A stretch of DNA of 34,522 bases from NCBI GenBank assembly GCA_001953115.1, contig LSSL01003658.1, positions 1 through 34,522 of the forward strand, in the 5' to 3' direction. Numbering within the stretch: the first letter of the stretch is position 1; each line of letters starts with the position of its first letter. The stretch is from Smittium mucronatum. Lineage: Eukaryota; Kickxellomycota; Harpellomycetes; Harpellales; Legeriomycetaceae. Below, one piece after another: positions 10,300 to 20,716 of the stretch. The notes under the pieces are model-generated. The model was not told where the DNA came from and did no database searches. It worked only from the letters and a program-made list of their open reading frames with translations. The position numbers and the translations under genes are program-made.

Positions 10300-10620
10300 A
10301 TGTGTTTAGTGCGGTTAATACAGTTGATGCAGTATTTACATAATTTTAGTAGTTGAAGCAATCGCAGTAGTTATATTAATCCTAGCAATTTCAGTTTCAA
10401 TTTTCGTAGTTTTAGTTTTAGTTTTGGTATTTTTTGTATTTATTTTAGTGGTTACATTGGTTATAGTGCTTAAAATGGTTAATGCGGTTGTTTCAATATT
10501 TTTAGAGGTATTAGTGGTTGAATAATATGTAGTTGTAGTAGTTTTAGTCGTCACATTAATTGAAATAGTTAGATAGGTTTCAGCATTTACAGTAGTTGAT
10601 GTGTTTGAAGTATTGACTTT
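10300..10620 (+). repeat. Degenerate GTAGTT/TTTAGTT-like low-complexity tract
   Basis: The plus strand repeats variations of GTAGTT, TTTTAGT, GTTGAAG and GGTTA for about 300 bases, with almost no C. The reverse strand therefore has an artificial Thr-rich reading frame at 10336-10554. It looks like an old, diverged microsatellite or minisatellite rather than a gene. Confidence 0.6.
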
Positions 10621-12150
10621 GTGAAAGTTTTTGAATGGTTGGAAAACTCTTAATTGGTATAATTTTTAATGATAGCTCTTAAGTTTTTTCTAGTTGAAGT
10701 CGTATAAGCAATATATACGGTTACTTTTGTCAAAGGTTTTAGTGTAATTTTTTATTATGCTATATGTTGATTATTTTACATTTTTAATTTGATTGAGCGA
10801 ATTTTATGTCTAATCATATAAATTTATCATAAAAAAATACCTTACTATCTTATAAATTGTTTAAATATATTAAATGAATAGATAATACCTAAAATTTCAC
10901 CACATTGTCAAATTTAGCTATTTTATATTTAATTATTCTTAATTGAATCGTTTTTTTGATAAGGATGTGATCCAAAATATAACAAAAATTTTACAGTCTC
11001 ACATAAACTCTGAAATCTTAATATATCATAAAAATATAAAATATAAAATATATAGATATCTTGTTCTATGATATAATTTGCTCATGATATTTTTTCATTA
11101 TCCTTATAATAAAATAGTTTTTTCTAAAAAACAACTCTTTTTATAGATTTAATATAATAATCGAATCCAAAAAATTCGGTATAAAAATATGAATTCAGTT
11201 ATGCTAAAATCAAATTCACGAGGTGTTATTTATTTACCTATATTTATTACCAGATTTTAATTCAATAATTTTCAGATTTTATTTTTTGAATAATTATATT
11301 TGCATGAATGTGGCAATTTTTTAAGCTTTTCAAAAAATAGATCAGATTTATGAATAAAATTTCAGGATTAGAAAAGATTTTTCAGATTTTTAATGATTAC
11401 CTTTACTTTATGATCAAATCTAAGAATAAAGGATCAATTTTAAGGGGGGATAAAATTCAAAAACAACATATTTATTGGTTAATTACGATTTAATATAATA
11501 AGGAGAAGTTTCCTATAAGTGAAAAGTAGAAACTTTTCAAGATTTTCAATGATTTTTTTAATGGAAAAAAATTAATTTTTATCCAAAATGTAGACATATA
11601 AACTCAAATTTGTAAAAATTTAATCAGAAATTACACTTCATCTTCATAATCTGTATTTCTTTACATTTTTCATTTCCAAAAAATACTTTTAACCTCCAAA
11701 TTTGATATTATTTTTCCAATTAATCAAATACACCCCTTTTTATTAATGTCATATTTATGAGAAATGCCTCGAATTATCAGTTTTTACTATGTTGTATTAT
11801 AAGAAAAATTTCCATCAAGTGAATATCGTTCTGAAATATAAAAATATTTCTATTTTACAGAAAACACAGATGCTTATCAATTTTATTTGACAAAGAAGTT
11901 ACAAATATATATTCAAATATTAATCCCGTAATTTATTTTTTAAAATACATTAAATCGAATCTATAACCTAGTTTATTATAAAATTTTATTTTACACCTTA
12001 AAGCATAGTTTAAAATATTTATAAGATTTTTTATCGATCATTTTGATTTAGATCGTCAAAATTAAATTAATTCCCCATATAAATAGAAAAATAACATCTG
12101 TAACAAGTAATTTTTTATTTATCTCGGTTGGATTAAAAGCAAAAATGTGT
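10621..12150. other. A+T-rich DNA with no gene seen
   Basis: No open frame, conserved motif or repeat pair could be supported in either strand. The base composition changes clearly at about 12150. Confidence 0.6.
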
Positions 12151-12159
12151 TTAGTATTA

Positions 12160-12240
12160 AAGTGGTAGAACGCGTTGAGATCCTAGGCTAAGTTACGCCC
12201 TTTTGGTAGTCTGAAGTCTTAGCACGCTACAGACTGGTAG
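12160..12240 (+). other. tRNA D-arm-like (box A-like) motif in a G+C-richer leader
   Basis: AGTGGTAGAACGCG at about 12169-12182 resembles the D arm of many tRNAs (AGTGGTAGAGCGC). About 35 bases downstream, GGTAGTCTGAAGTC only weakly resembles box B. I could not fold a full cloverleaf. It might be a tRNA fossil or the head of a tRNA-derived short interspersed element; equally it could be chance. The region is visibly richer in G+C than the DNA before it. Confidence 0.25.
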
Positions 12241-12418
12241 TAATACATTTTAATTATAACGTAGTCTAGTATAGAGTAGTTTTGTCTTTTTTTAAGAGAA
12301 TAAATTTTTATATCATTCTTGTTGGTATTTGCAAGTAATTAGTATATTTCTTTCGTGGGCTAGGATCATTACCTGTTAACCTTTAAATTTTAGTTTTGGC
12401 ATTAACTTACATAGTGCT

Positions 12419-12937
12419 ATGGGCATGATAAAACGCGATCATGAGTTGGTCGAGTCTGGTGGTTACTCTTATGGGTTTGCCCCGGAGTTTGACGCTTGGA
12501 GAGAAGTGGCAGAAGATAGAGATAGTGAGGCTTCGGCTTCGATCTCTATTTCCGCCCTTGAACTAAGCGAAGACTTATACCCATCAGTAAATCTGGCGGG
12601 AGAACCGATTATGGAAGAGCTCGTATATTCTTTATTAGAACTCTCGTTAAATTCTGATCCCAACCCCCCGGTAAGGTTCTCGCCTGTTATTCCTATCGAG
12701 GGGGCTGTACAAAAACTTAGTGTTGTCAGTACAGGGGGCAATAGGCGAAGTGTAGATAGGTGGAGTAAGGGAGCGATACCTGCCCTGAAGTCTCTGCTGG
12801 GTGGAGGCGAAGAATATACTAATGATAGTGTATCCGACGTTGCCCCACCTTTGGCTGCACAGCAACAATTTAGAAGCGAAGACTTGTATCAGTCTAACTG
12901 GTATAGGAATTCCTCTTCTGAAAGTATTAATAATTAA
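12419..12937 (+). CDS. Acidic protein of unknown function, 172 codons, in a G+C-rich island
   Basis: This is the longest uninterrupted reading frame in the window and the one that looks like a real coding sequence: balanced codon use, G+C far above its surroundings, and tandem TAA stops. I do not recognise the product. It has 27 acidic and 13 basic residues, no cysteine, a Ser-rich stretch (SEASASISIS, about residues 36-45), a Pro-rich linker (DPNPPV) and a Ser/Asn-rich tail. No signal peptide or membrane helix is visible. The start is ATG-GGC-ATG, so Met1 or Met3 could be used; an AAATTT motif lies about 35 bases upstream. The neighbouring DIRS-like relic and the compositional break make a retroelement-encoded or transferred gene possible, but that is only inference. 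The two minus-strand frames here are shadows. Confidence 0.5.
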   Translation: MGMIKRDHELVESGGYSYGFAPEFDAWREVAEDRDSEASASISISALELSEDLYPSVNLAGEPIMEELVYSLLELSLNSDPNPPVRFSPVIPIEGAVQKLSVVSTGGNRRSVDRWSKGAIPALKSLLGGGEEYTNDSVSDVAPPLAAQQQFRSEDLYQSNWYRNSSSESINN

Positions 12938-13952
12938 TAATTAATTTTATTTTTAGAATCCAAATTTACACATAAATAACATAGTTATGTTTCATAGCCT
13001 GTAAAAATCATTATAAGCCGTTTTAATAAGGTGAAACTTTATCGATATTTTTTGAATATATCTTTTGAAATGTTTTGCTCCATAAAGATCTCATTATTTT
13101 TTAATAATGTTTATTTTAGAAGCTAAGTAAAATTATATAACTTTTTTATCAACAGTTCTGCGATTTAAATATAACCAAAATTTCGTAAAACGATATCATT
13201 ATGTGAGAGAGTAATGATTTTTAGACACAAAATACAAAATTAATATAAGTTACAAATTATCAATCTTTAAAAAGAAGAATAAAGTGATAGAATGAAGTTT
13301 TTTTTTTTTTTACAAGTCAATTATTAGGTATTTTTTTTATTGTGCATCATTTGCTTTTAGGCAAAGTTTTAATACCAAAATGTTTCATTTTTTGAAATTT
13401 GCACAACAGGTTTTATTAATAGATTCATGCTTAATTATATGGAAAATTTTATCTGTTCACGCTATAAGTTTAGATTTATTTCTTACGTTAAAAAATATGG
13501 CAAGTGTATTAATCGACAAATTTCTCAAAAAGAAATCTCAAATAGAAAAAAAATTCTTTTGACCAATTAGAAAATAAATATAATCTTGGGAGATGAAAAT
13601 TGTTTTTCGGAAATCAAATATGCAATGAAGTGCAGATTTTGAAGATGCATGTGTAATTTTGGATTAGATTTTTGTAATTTTGAGTTGATGGGTGTATTTT
13701 TATAGGAGACGAAAAAATCCCTATTTTTTTTTATTATACTTCAGGGGGTGGTCATTTTAATTCTTTCCATCTTTGTAGGGTATCAAAATCGAAATTTCAA
13801 AAACCAATTATTTTTTTTTCTTCAATATATTCACCTAAAGTACCGAATATTTCACCCTTATCATATTTTCTTTAGAAAAGGTACACTACCAGCTTAAAAG
13901 ATTTCCTCTTTTTTTATCTATTTTTTTTTTTAAAAAAAAGCAAAATCAAATT
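12938..13952. other. A+T-rich spacer between the unknown ORF and the DIRS-like relic
   Basis: Composition falls back to A+T-rich directly after the stop. A 60-codon frame at 13380-13562 has no supporting motif. Homopolymer T runs occur at about 13299-13311 and 13922-13932. Confidence 0.6.
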
Positions 13953-14745
13953 CCTGAAGATACTGAAGTCAAGCTGTATAAAAATAATTCCTTGGTAAAT
14001 CAACCTTTGCGTTAAAGGGAGCCCCAAATAGTAGAGTAATTCTATTTGGAAACTACGAAAACCCCAGCAATAGATCTTCAAGTTTACCCAGAGTTTATAA
14101 AAGCCCTCTATTCAGTAGAATGGAGCTTCTTACTCACTATACTTACTGAAAAAGAACGAAATTAAACCATATAACCTTGACCAAAAAGTATTTCATATAA
14201 CTAGCAGCAACATCAACCAAAAAATTCAGCTTCAGCGGCAGTGATAAAGGCGTATAATTTTACACGCAGGATAAAAGCTGCCTTAGCAATATATAGTAGA
14301 CTGATCGTTCCATAATTACACCAAATAATCAAGAAAACATTCGGTTTATTGATGTAAGATCAACGCATACTACTTGCAAATACGATGGCAGCCCTATTTT
14401 CTGATATCTCTTCTTCAGTAACTAAATTTTGTATATAAAACCTTCATAAGAGATTGGATCTATCAGGAAAAGTAGTGCGGATAGTATAATCAGAAGCAAA
14501 ACCTCTTATTGACCAGGGATGACTTGATGCGGTTTTGGCAAGAAAGAAACAGGAGAAACGCCCCAAAATCCTAAAACCCCTTCTCGGGCGCCAGAGGGCA
14601 GAGTAAAAAAGAAGCTTCAGCAGCAATTATGCTTTGGTGCAAATCCTCAAAGCTGTAGTCCCGGTTTCCACATCTGACAGCCACCTGCAACAAGGAAACT
14701 TTTGCTGGAGGGGCTGAGGTCGCAGGTGAGGTTCTCTTTAAAGAC
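13953..14745 (+). pseudogene. DIRS-like Gag-like protein relic
   Basis: One frame stays aligned from 13953 to about 14650 but carries many stops, including several TAA and TGA. Readable pieces are 'PAIDLQVYPEFIKALYS' (14064 on) with 'LTEKERN' after it; 'ASAAVIKAYNFTRRIKAAL' (14229 on), 'LLANTMAALFSDISSSVTK' (14370 on), 'NLHKRLDLSGK' and 'SEAKPLIDQG', then 'LDAVLARKKQEKRP'. This succession of blocks matches what I remember of the Gag-like proteins of fungal DIRS-like elements, which coat the element RNA. The basic, Gln/Arg-rich end fits a nucleic-acid-binding tail. Decay is by nonsense changes rather than frameshifts. The assignment is by memory of the family pattern, not by search. Confidence 0.5.
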
Positions 14746-14761
14746 TACCCAGGGACCCCCG

Positions 14762-15127
14762 GTAGGTGGCAGCCTCGCAATGTTCAAGCAGGCTTAAAAA
14801 AAGCTGAAGGACAAAAAACGGGTCTGGGAAATTTTTGAGATGGGTTTCGGGATACCGCCCAGAAATTCGAAACCAAAATCTACGAATTCGTCTTCAAAGT
14901 CTTTCGGTGTAAGTTTGTACTCCGAAGGACCAAAGAGAGCAATAAATCCAGACGAAAATACAAGTAAAATGATCCCAGAAGCGAGGTCCGTGCTTGAAGG
15001 TGAAGTGGTGTTGACGCTGAAAAATATCGCTTTCAAGAAAGTAAAAAACTTTGAACAAGGATTTTTAAGCAATATTTTCGTAATTAAAAAAAATACTGGG
15101 GTACTCAGACCAAGGCTCAGCGATTAA
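14762..15127 (+). pseudogene. Start of a DIRS-like reverse transcriptase, truncated
   Basis: In frame 2 a 'VGG(S)LAMFKQA' block with an in-frame TAA (14795-14797) leads to 'KKLKDKKRVWEIFEMGFGIP'. It corresponds to the conserved entry of these polymerases, usually Gly-Gly-Arg-Leu...Phe...Trp...Val-Leu...Gly-(Phe/Tyr)-x-Ile-Pro. An 80-residue linker follows, then 'FEQGFLSNIFVIKKNTGVLRP', the first reverse-transcriptase motif (…Phe-x-Ser-x-(Ile/Leu)-Phe-x-(Val/Ile)-x-Lys-Lys-x-Gly…Arg-Pro). The frame ends at 15127, before the catalytic Asp-Asp motif, so the piece is inactive. The frame is free of stops after 14797 but has no role alone. Confidence 0.65.
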
Positions 15128-15489
15128 TAGGTTTTAAGAGTAGGAAAATTAATGATTAAAATTCAACAAAATTTATTCGATTAAACTATTTTGGAAATAT
15201 TAATTTTTATTGGATGATAATACAGGTACTTGTACGCTAAATTTTACTAAATGGGATAATTTTAATATTTCATACTCCTTTTTATCGTTTTATTAATGGC
15301 TAAAATATACATGAATTCTATTTGAGGATAAAAATAAAATTTTCCCACTAAATCTTCTCTTTGTAGTTATTTAGAAAATATAGTCAACCATAGATATGTT
15401 TTTGGAATTCAAATTTTCAAGATCCAATAATTTTATTTATTTTATTTTAATAATATTTTTAAGATAGAAAGTACATGAATTTTTACCCC
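15128..15489. other. A+T-rich DNA with no gene seen
   Basis: Composition drops to A+T-rich directly after the truncated reverse transcriptase, suggesting a break point at about 15130. No motif is visible. Confidence 0.6.
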
Positions 15490-15965
15490 TAAGAGTGAAA
15501 TACCTTGCTGTGGTTTAGGGGATTAATAGTGTACTTTTCGAAGTACACTAAACCAAAATTTCACACAGCGTTGCACTATTCTTGGTTGGGAGTAGTGGAG
15601 ACAGCGCACAGCGATTCTGAGGACAGCGATTCCAGAGGAGGACCATCTAGAAACAGGAGGAGCCGATCGTTTAGCACAGCTGAGACATAGTCTAGTTCGA
15701 AAGTCCAGCGTTCGACAGTCAGGCGGATCTCAGCGTCTAACAGTTATTTGTAGGAAAGCCATGTTGACCAAACCCACGTTTGGGTAGGAGCCTAGTTTTA
15801 TTAATCCTGTTAGATGTAGGCTCTGACTAGGAGCTCAGTAGCTATAATGGAATATTGTTCATTGACAAAGAGCTTAATTCTTGACTGCATGTAAACTCAG
15901 TCATCCAGCCTACTTAAAGCAATGCAGGGTAGGTCATTCAACAGGTAGATTGTACCCTTTTTAAT
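15490..15965. other. G+C-richer non-coding island, possible retroelement end (LTR-like) fragment
   Basis: This island differs sharply in composition from both flanks. It holds a strong hairpin (15527-15550), two near-copies of ACAGCGATTC (about 15608 and 15623), an inverted GAGCCTA/TAGGCTC pair (about 15788-15834) and TATAATGG at about 15844. A 61-codon Ser/Arg-rich frame (15505-15690) begins with TTG and shows no family. The segment from TGGTTGGG (about 15588) to ATTCAACA (about 15942) resembles the ends of an LTR, but the flanking five bases (ATTCT and GGTAG) do not match, so no target duplication supports it. Confidence 0.3.
15527..15550 (+). repeat. Perfect hairpin, 10-bp stem
   Basis: TAGTGTACTT and AAGTACACTA are perfect inverse copies separated by TTCG. 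It is flanked by GGTTTA upstream (15512-15517) and TAAACC downstream (15549-15554), which extends the symmetry with a bulge. There is no T-run right after it, so a bacterial-type terminator is not suggested. Confidence 0.75.
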
Positions 15966-16010
15966 GTAGATACGCAGCATATTTTCTGGGAGAGGAGCAA
16001 ATTTCAGTTA

Positions 16011-19000
16011 GGATAAAGGTCTTTGCTATAAATCCTTTCTTTTTTCCGATTTTTTTTGGTATATTTTTTAATGAAGTTATCTTAAAATGAAATCCTGAAA
16101 ATAAAAAAAAGCAATCATTAAAATATGCTGAAAATAATCAAATATTAACGATAAACTTAACGGGATTAAGATAAAATCAAGGCTTAAGCATTAACAAATA
16201 CACAAATATTTAGCTTTATGTTATCAAATATCAATAAAATCAAATACTGTTTAGGTAAAAACTGATCGAATCTTTTAAAGCTATAGGAAAATGAAATATG
16301 CACCGATTTCGATTCCTATAAGAGATATAAGCCAGAAGCCACAAAGATAATTTCTAACCTTTCAAGCCCGGAAAGATGATAGGAAACTATAATTTTATTT
16401 AATTATTGCCTCATCCTCAATTCTGAATTTAGAAACCATTATTCTATATATATCTTGTAAACTTAAACACCGCTATTCTGTAAAAAAAATTGTTAAAAAA
16501 TTGAAATCTAATGAAAGATTTTTAGAAACTTACTAAATCCAATTATTTCCGCTATTTTCAATTATCGCTTTCATTTGACTAGTATGAATGTAAAATACAC
16601 CACAAAAACCTGAATTTAATAGGATGATTAAAATTGGCTAATTTAATCCAACAAAAAAGTCAAAAAAATTATCAGTAGAAATGGCTTGGAATAACCTAAA
16701 AAACTTCTTGAAATTTAAAGTCGATTGATTAAAACAGATTTGGATTTTCTTAAAGCGCCTTGGAAATTAAAAAAGAGGCTTTGTTGTTGTTAAATTGATT
16801 TTTAAATTAATAAAATTGCTTCTGCCAAAGCTAACCCATGAAAAAAACTAAAAAAAACTTTTTGAAACCGAGTTATAATTACGAAAACAAAAGATAATCA
16901 AGCATGACTAAAGTTCACAGATTATGGGCACATGGTGGTAAAGTGTGACTAATCTGTGCATATAAGGAGTTCTCTTGAATAGCCAGATTTAAATATAAAA
17001 AAGAAAGAAATGAATTTCAGATTACCTAGGATCGATTCTGGTCTGTTTGTACGCATTTTGGAGATCCACAAACATCGACTTAGTTAGTCAATTTTTATAT
17101 TTAGTGACCATTAGATATTTATTATCATATATAAGGGCGATGGAATTCCAAATAGGAACCACCCCGGTTTTCAAATATAATAAAGGCAAACCTAGATTTA
17201 TTAGAGATTTAATTGGATTAAAAGCTAAGCTAGTATTGTAGAATTAATATAAAAAGTTATACTTTTAACGAAACATTAATTTCCATATGTCACCACATGC
17301 AATAAAAGATAAAAAAGTTGATAAGCCAATGAAACTTAAATTTTTTGTCCTAAGAAAGTAATAGATTATTAAAAGACTCGTTTACGTACCAATATACTTG
17401 AAATAAAATTACTCATGAACCCCACTCCGTCTCATCTAAATAAACTCTTATATATTTCGTTGAGGATTTATTCCTTGCACTATATTATTTAACCAATATA
17501 TTTATTTCAGATGCTCTCTTTTATTATAAAAGTGTTTTTTTTTTGTTGGGTATATATTAAAATCCTGTATTTTTTTCTTTTTTTTTTGAGAAATTTTATT
17601 TGAAACTATTGTAATCGGGTGTTTAAGAAAAAATAAAATAAATATTTAACTAGTAATTTTCATAACGCAGCGAATTAAAAAAATATCACAAATTGTGTTT
17701 CCTGTATAAATTAATAAGAATAAAATAAGTTAATATTAATTAGTAATTGGGATATAAATCCCTTATTCTCAGAATTTTTGTAAAAAAACACTTTTTCATC
17801 TAAAAAAATTACAATATTTTTGACACAAAGATAACGCTAATTAACTTAAGACTGATGAGAAATATCTAACTAAATACTAATTGTGTTGATTTATATATCT
17901 AAGAGGTATTAAAAAGTTCAATTTTGTAAAAAGAGCATATCTCGAAGCTCATTTATATTTATATTTTCCTTTCTTTATTTCCTGTTTTTTTCCAATGTAA
18001 ATTTCTATCAGATATATTTTCTATTCTAAAATTGCGATAAAGGTTATATCGTGATTTTTTTAAAAAAAGATAACTGAAAATATTATCCTCAAATTAAACA
18101 GAAATACCAAAAATGAAAAATATAAGTTCTAAAACCATACTACCAGGAATAGATCGCCTAGTATTTAAATATTATAAATAAATTGCTTTTTTTTAAAAAA
18201 AATAGGAATGAATCTATTAACTTTGACACTGTGAGAAAATCCGATCCAAAAGGTAAGTCACATAAATTTTCAAAAACACGCCGAAATTTCAAATTTATCT
18301 CTTTATATTAAATATCTAAAAAAAAATATCCCGAATATCTTAAAGAATTGAGTAAATTTATATATGAGTTTATTAAGAAGATTAGAGAACAAGATTCGAT
18401 GATTTTATTTGTACACTCCTTATATATCTATTTTAAATCTATTAAAATGAATAATTTTTTATAAAAAATGATTTAAGTATATCTAAACAAAATATGAAGT
18501 TTAATTTGAAATTAAATTTAAATTTTTGGATTTTTTTTATAAAAATTAATCTTTTACCCTGAACAAGGTTGGTTCAAATTTGAATTTAAGTTCGAAGGTT
18601 TGAATATTTGAGACAAGAAGGTAATTTTTTATTCTTTTAAACATTTTTTTCCGAATTTAAGTATATTTTTTGGAATCAAAATTTAATTTAATTTTTTATA
18701 TTTTAAAATAAAAGTTATTATATCTCGAATATCTATTTTTTCATCTTTGGGATATTTATTTTTTTATAAAAAATGTATGAAAAAAAATTTTATTCTCATT
18801 TCAATTACGAAATTTTCCGGATAGATTTTGGTCTTCTTAATTTTTTTACAATCGAAAAAATCTTAACGTTTATCAAATTGAGTTTATACAAAAATTTAAG
18901 ATATTTATAAACGTTATTTAATTTTTACTCTTGACATAATTAAAGTTCTAGAATTAATCTTTTTTTTTAAAAAAACGGCATAATTGGAGAATCTGGAAAT

Positions 19001-20716
19001 AGTTTTTCAAAATTTTGAGGATCACCAAAGCTGGTATTATATTAAATTTTTATAGACTTCTTTCCTTTCTATCCACTTTTCAAAATTAAACACTTATTAT
19101 CTACAATTTTTAAAATTAACCATAACTATCTGGATCTCTTTAGATTAATTTTCTAGCTTAATCAATACCATTTTAAATTATATTGAAATATTTCTGTATT
19201 AATAAATGTTAATTCTGATGTATTTGATTCAGAAAATGTGAGATAGGACTAATTTTAGCTCATAAATCTGATATTACATAAATAAATTTTTTTTAAAGGA
19301 TATTGTATCCGACTTTCTCCAATTCAATTTTTTTTTCTTCAGTATGAGATTAAATTTTTCCAAGTAATTATTTCTGCTCGACCCATACATATTTGATATT
19401 TAATACCAGTTTGGATTACTACTAATGAAATTTTTGATAAAATTACTTTCAAATAGGTCAAAACATTTAAGAAAACTTTAGCCAATAAGCCGAATATTTT
19501 TTTAAACTTATAGGCCGCATAAACTTTAAATCCTCTAAATTTTTTTTATAAAAATAAATGAGTCTGATTTTAGAACCTTCTCAAAATTTCTGCATACATG
19601 GGCCTAAAAATTTACTATTATATATATAGGGTCATATTAATGTACAACCGTGCTATTGAAGGTGTGAAACTAAATATAACATGTATGGGATTAAAGCTTA
19701 AGTATTTTTTGGGCACTTATTTCCTTAATTCGTATAACAATAAATAGTATATTTACCATGTTTTTTAGAAACTACTGCTATTTCTGATAGAATAAAGATG
19801 CCATCGGTTTTGAAACACTTTTTTTTTTTTTGGATATATAATATCAATGAGCTTCTAAGTTGCATCAAAATGAATATTTCAGATTTTTTTTCGCATATTA
19901 CGTTAAAATTTTGGGTTTTAAATTATAATATTATCTTTTATTAAATCTAATCAAAAATTACTTTAAATATAAAAATTTAAATTTCAACAAAAAAATATCC
20001 AAAAATATTAACAGTTATGATAATGTAGCGCATATATATTCCCAACTACTGTTTTTTCTTATTGAAATATTTTTTTTGAAGAAAAATCATCTAAATCTGA
20101 AATAGAAATTATAGAAATTATATATTTTTTATTTTAGCTCCCCAATATGTTGTGACTATTTTTGTGACTATTATCTAATATCATGTTTATTTATTTTATT
20201 TTATTTTTCTAAGGATCTTTAACTGAAAGAATAAATCCCAAAAAAATTTCCCTAATTTCTCAAGTTAAAAAAGAAAAAATTCACAATTAATAATGAATAA
20301 ATGCCATATAAATCCTAATATAATCGAAATCTTAAACATCTGCACTATTTTTAGCATTAAAATTAGGTGTTTTCTTCACATTTGCATCATTAAATTGCTT
20401 GAAATCATTACTTATAAAGTTTTATTGAGATTATGATCATTATCAAAAAATATTGACACCATATAATTTAGATATATCGCAACATATCTCTCAATATAAC
20501 TTGAAGTTTTTTGATAAAAGCTCTAAATAAATTTTTACATAAGCGATAAATAATATTTTTTGTAAACTAAAAATTTTCTGAATGCAAAGGATTTAATATA
20601 ATATTAAATTTTGAAATTAAGAACCAAAATTTTTACAATTAACATATCTAAATTCTTTTATCAATAAATAAAAAATAAAAACCACTAAAAAAAATGTTTT
20701 TCGAAAAAAAAAAATC
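16011..20716. other. Long A+T-rich stretch with no recognisable gene
   Basis: Both strands are stop-dense with long A/T runs. I looked for transposase motifs, zinc fingers and long repeats and found none. The one moderately long frame, 17047-17241, is listed separately. Confidence 0.6.
17047..17241 (+). CDS. Possible short protein fragment (64 codons), unknown
   Basis: The frame begins with TTG, not ATG, after slightly less A+T-rich sequence (about 16900-17050). It reads 'YAFWRSTNIDLVSQFLYLV' and ends in a basic stretch, 'KYNKGKPRFIRDLIGLKAK'. The mix of residues is less biased than chance frames nearby, so it may be a scrap of a longer coding sequence. No family was recognised, and a piece of a transposon protein is the likeliest alternative. 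Confidence 0.15.
   Translation: MYAFWRSTNIDLVSQFLYLVTIRYLLSYIRAMEFQIGTTPVFKYNKGKPRFIRDLIGLKAKLVL

Larger units (their letters stand above)
13953..15127 (+). mobile_element. Relic of a DIRS-like (tyrosine-recombinase type) retrotransposon, 5' part only
   Basis: A Gag-like segment is followed by the beginning of a reverse-transcriptase ORF in another frame, an arrangement seen in DIRS-like elements of fungi and animals. The copy stops abruptly inside the reverse transcriptase at 15127; no RNase H, methyltransferase or tyrosine recombinase segment was found downstream. No split direct repeats could be identified. It is G+C-richer than its surroundings. Confidence 0.6.

Noticed and set aside
10336..10554. 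Thr-rich minus-strand frame of 72 codons
   Set aside because: Its composition follows entirely from the GTAGTT-like tract on the plus strand.
10300..10620. CRISPR-like array
   Set aside because: The units are short, diverged and continuous, with no regular repeat-spacer spacing.
12160..12240. Complete tRNA gene
   Set aside because: Only the D arm fits; no acceptor stem, anticodon arm or good box B could be paired.
12469..12868. Two minus-strand frames of 90 and 73 codons
   Set aside because: They are shadows of the plus-strand ORF at 12419-12937; higher G+C leaves few stops in the other frames.
13380..13562. 60-codon plus-strand frame
   Set aside because: Phe/Leu/Lys/Ile-rich, in A+T-rich DNA, no motif and no upstream signal.
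14444..15072. Minus-strand frames of 60 and 92 codons
   Set aside because: They lie opposite the DIRS-like Gag and reverse-transcriptase blocks, which carry the recognisable motifs.
15527..15550. Rho-independent terminator
   Set aside because: The hairpin has no following T-run, and the surroundings are eukaryotic.
15588..15942. Solo LTR from TGGTTGGG to ATTCAACA
   Set aside because: The inverted ends are imperfect and the flanking five bases do not form a target duplication, so it is kept only as an unassigned island.
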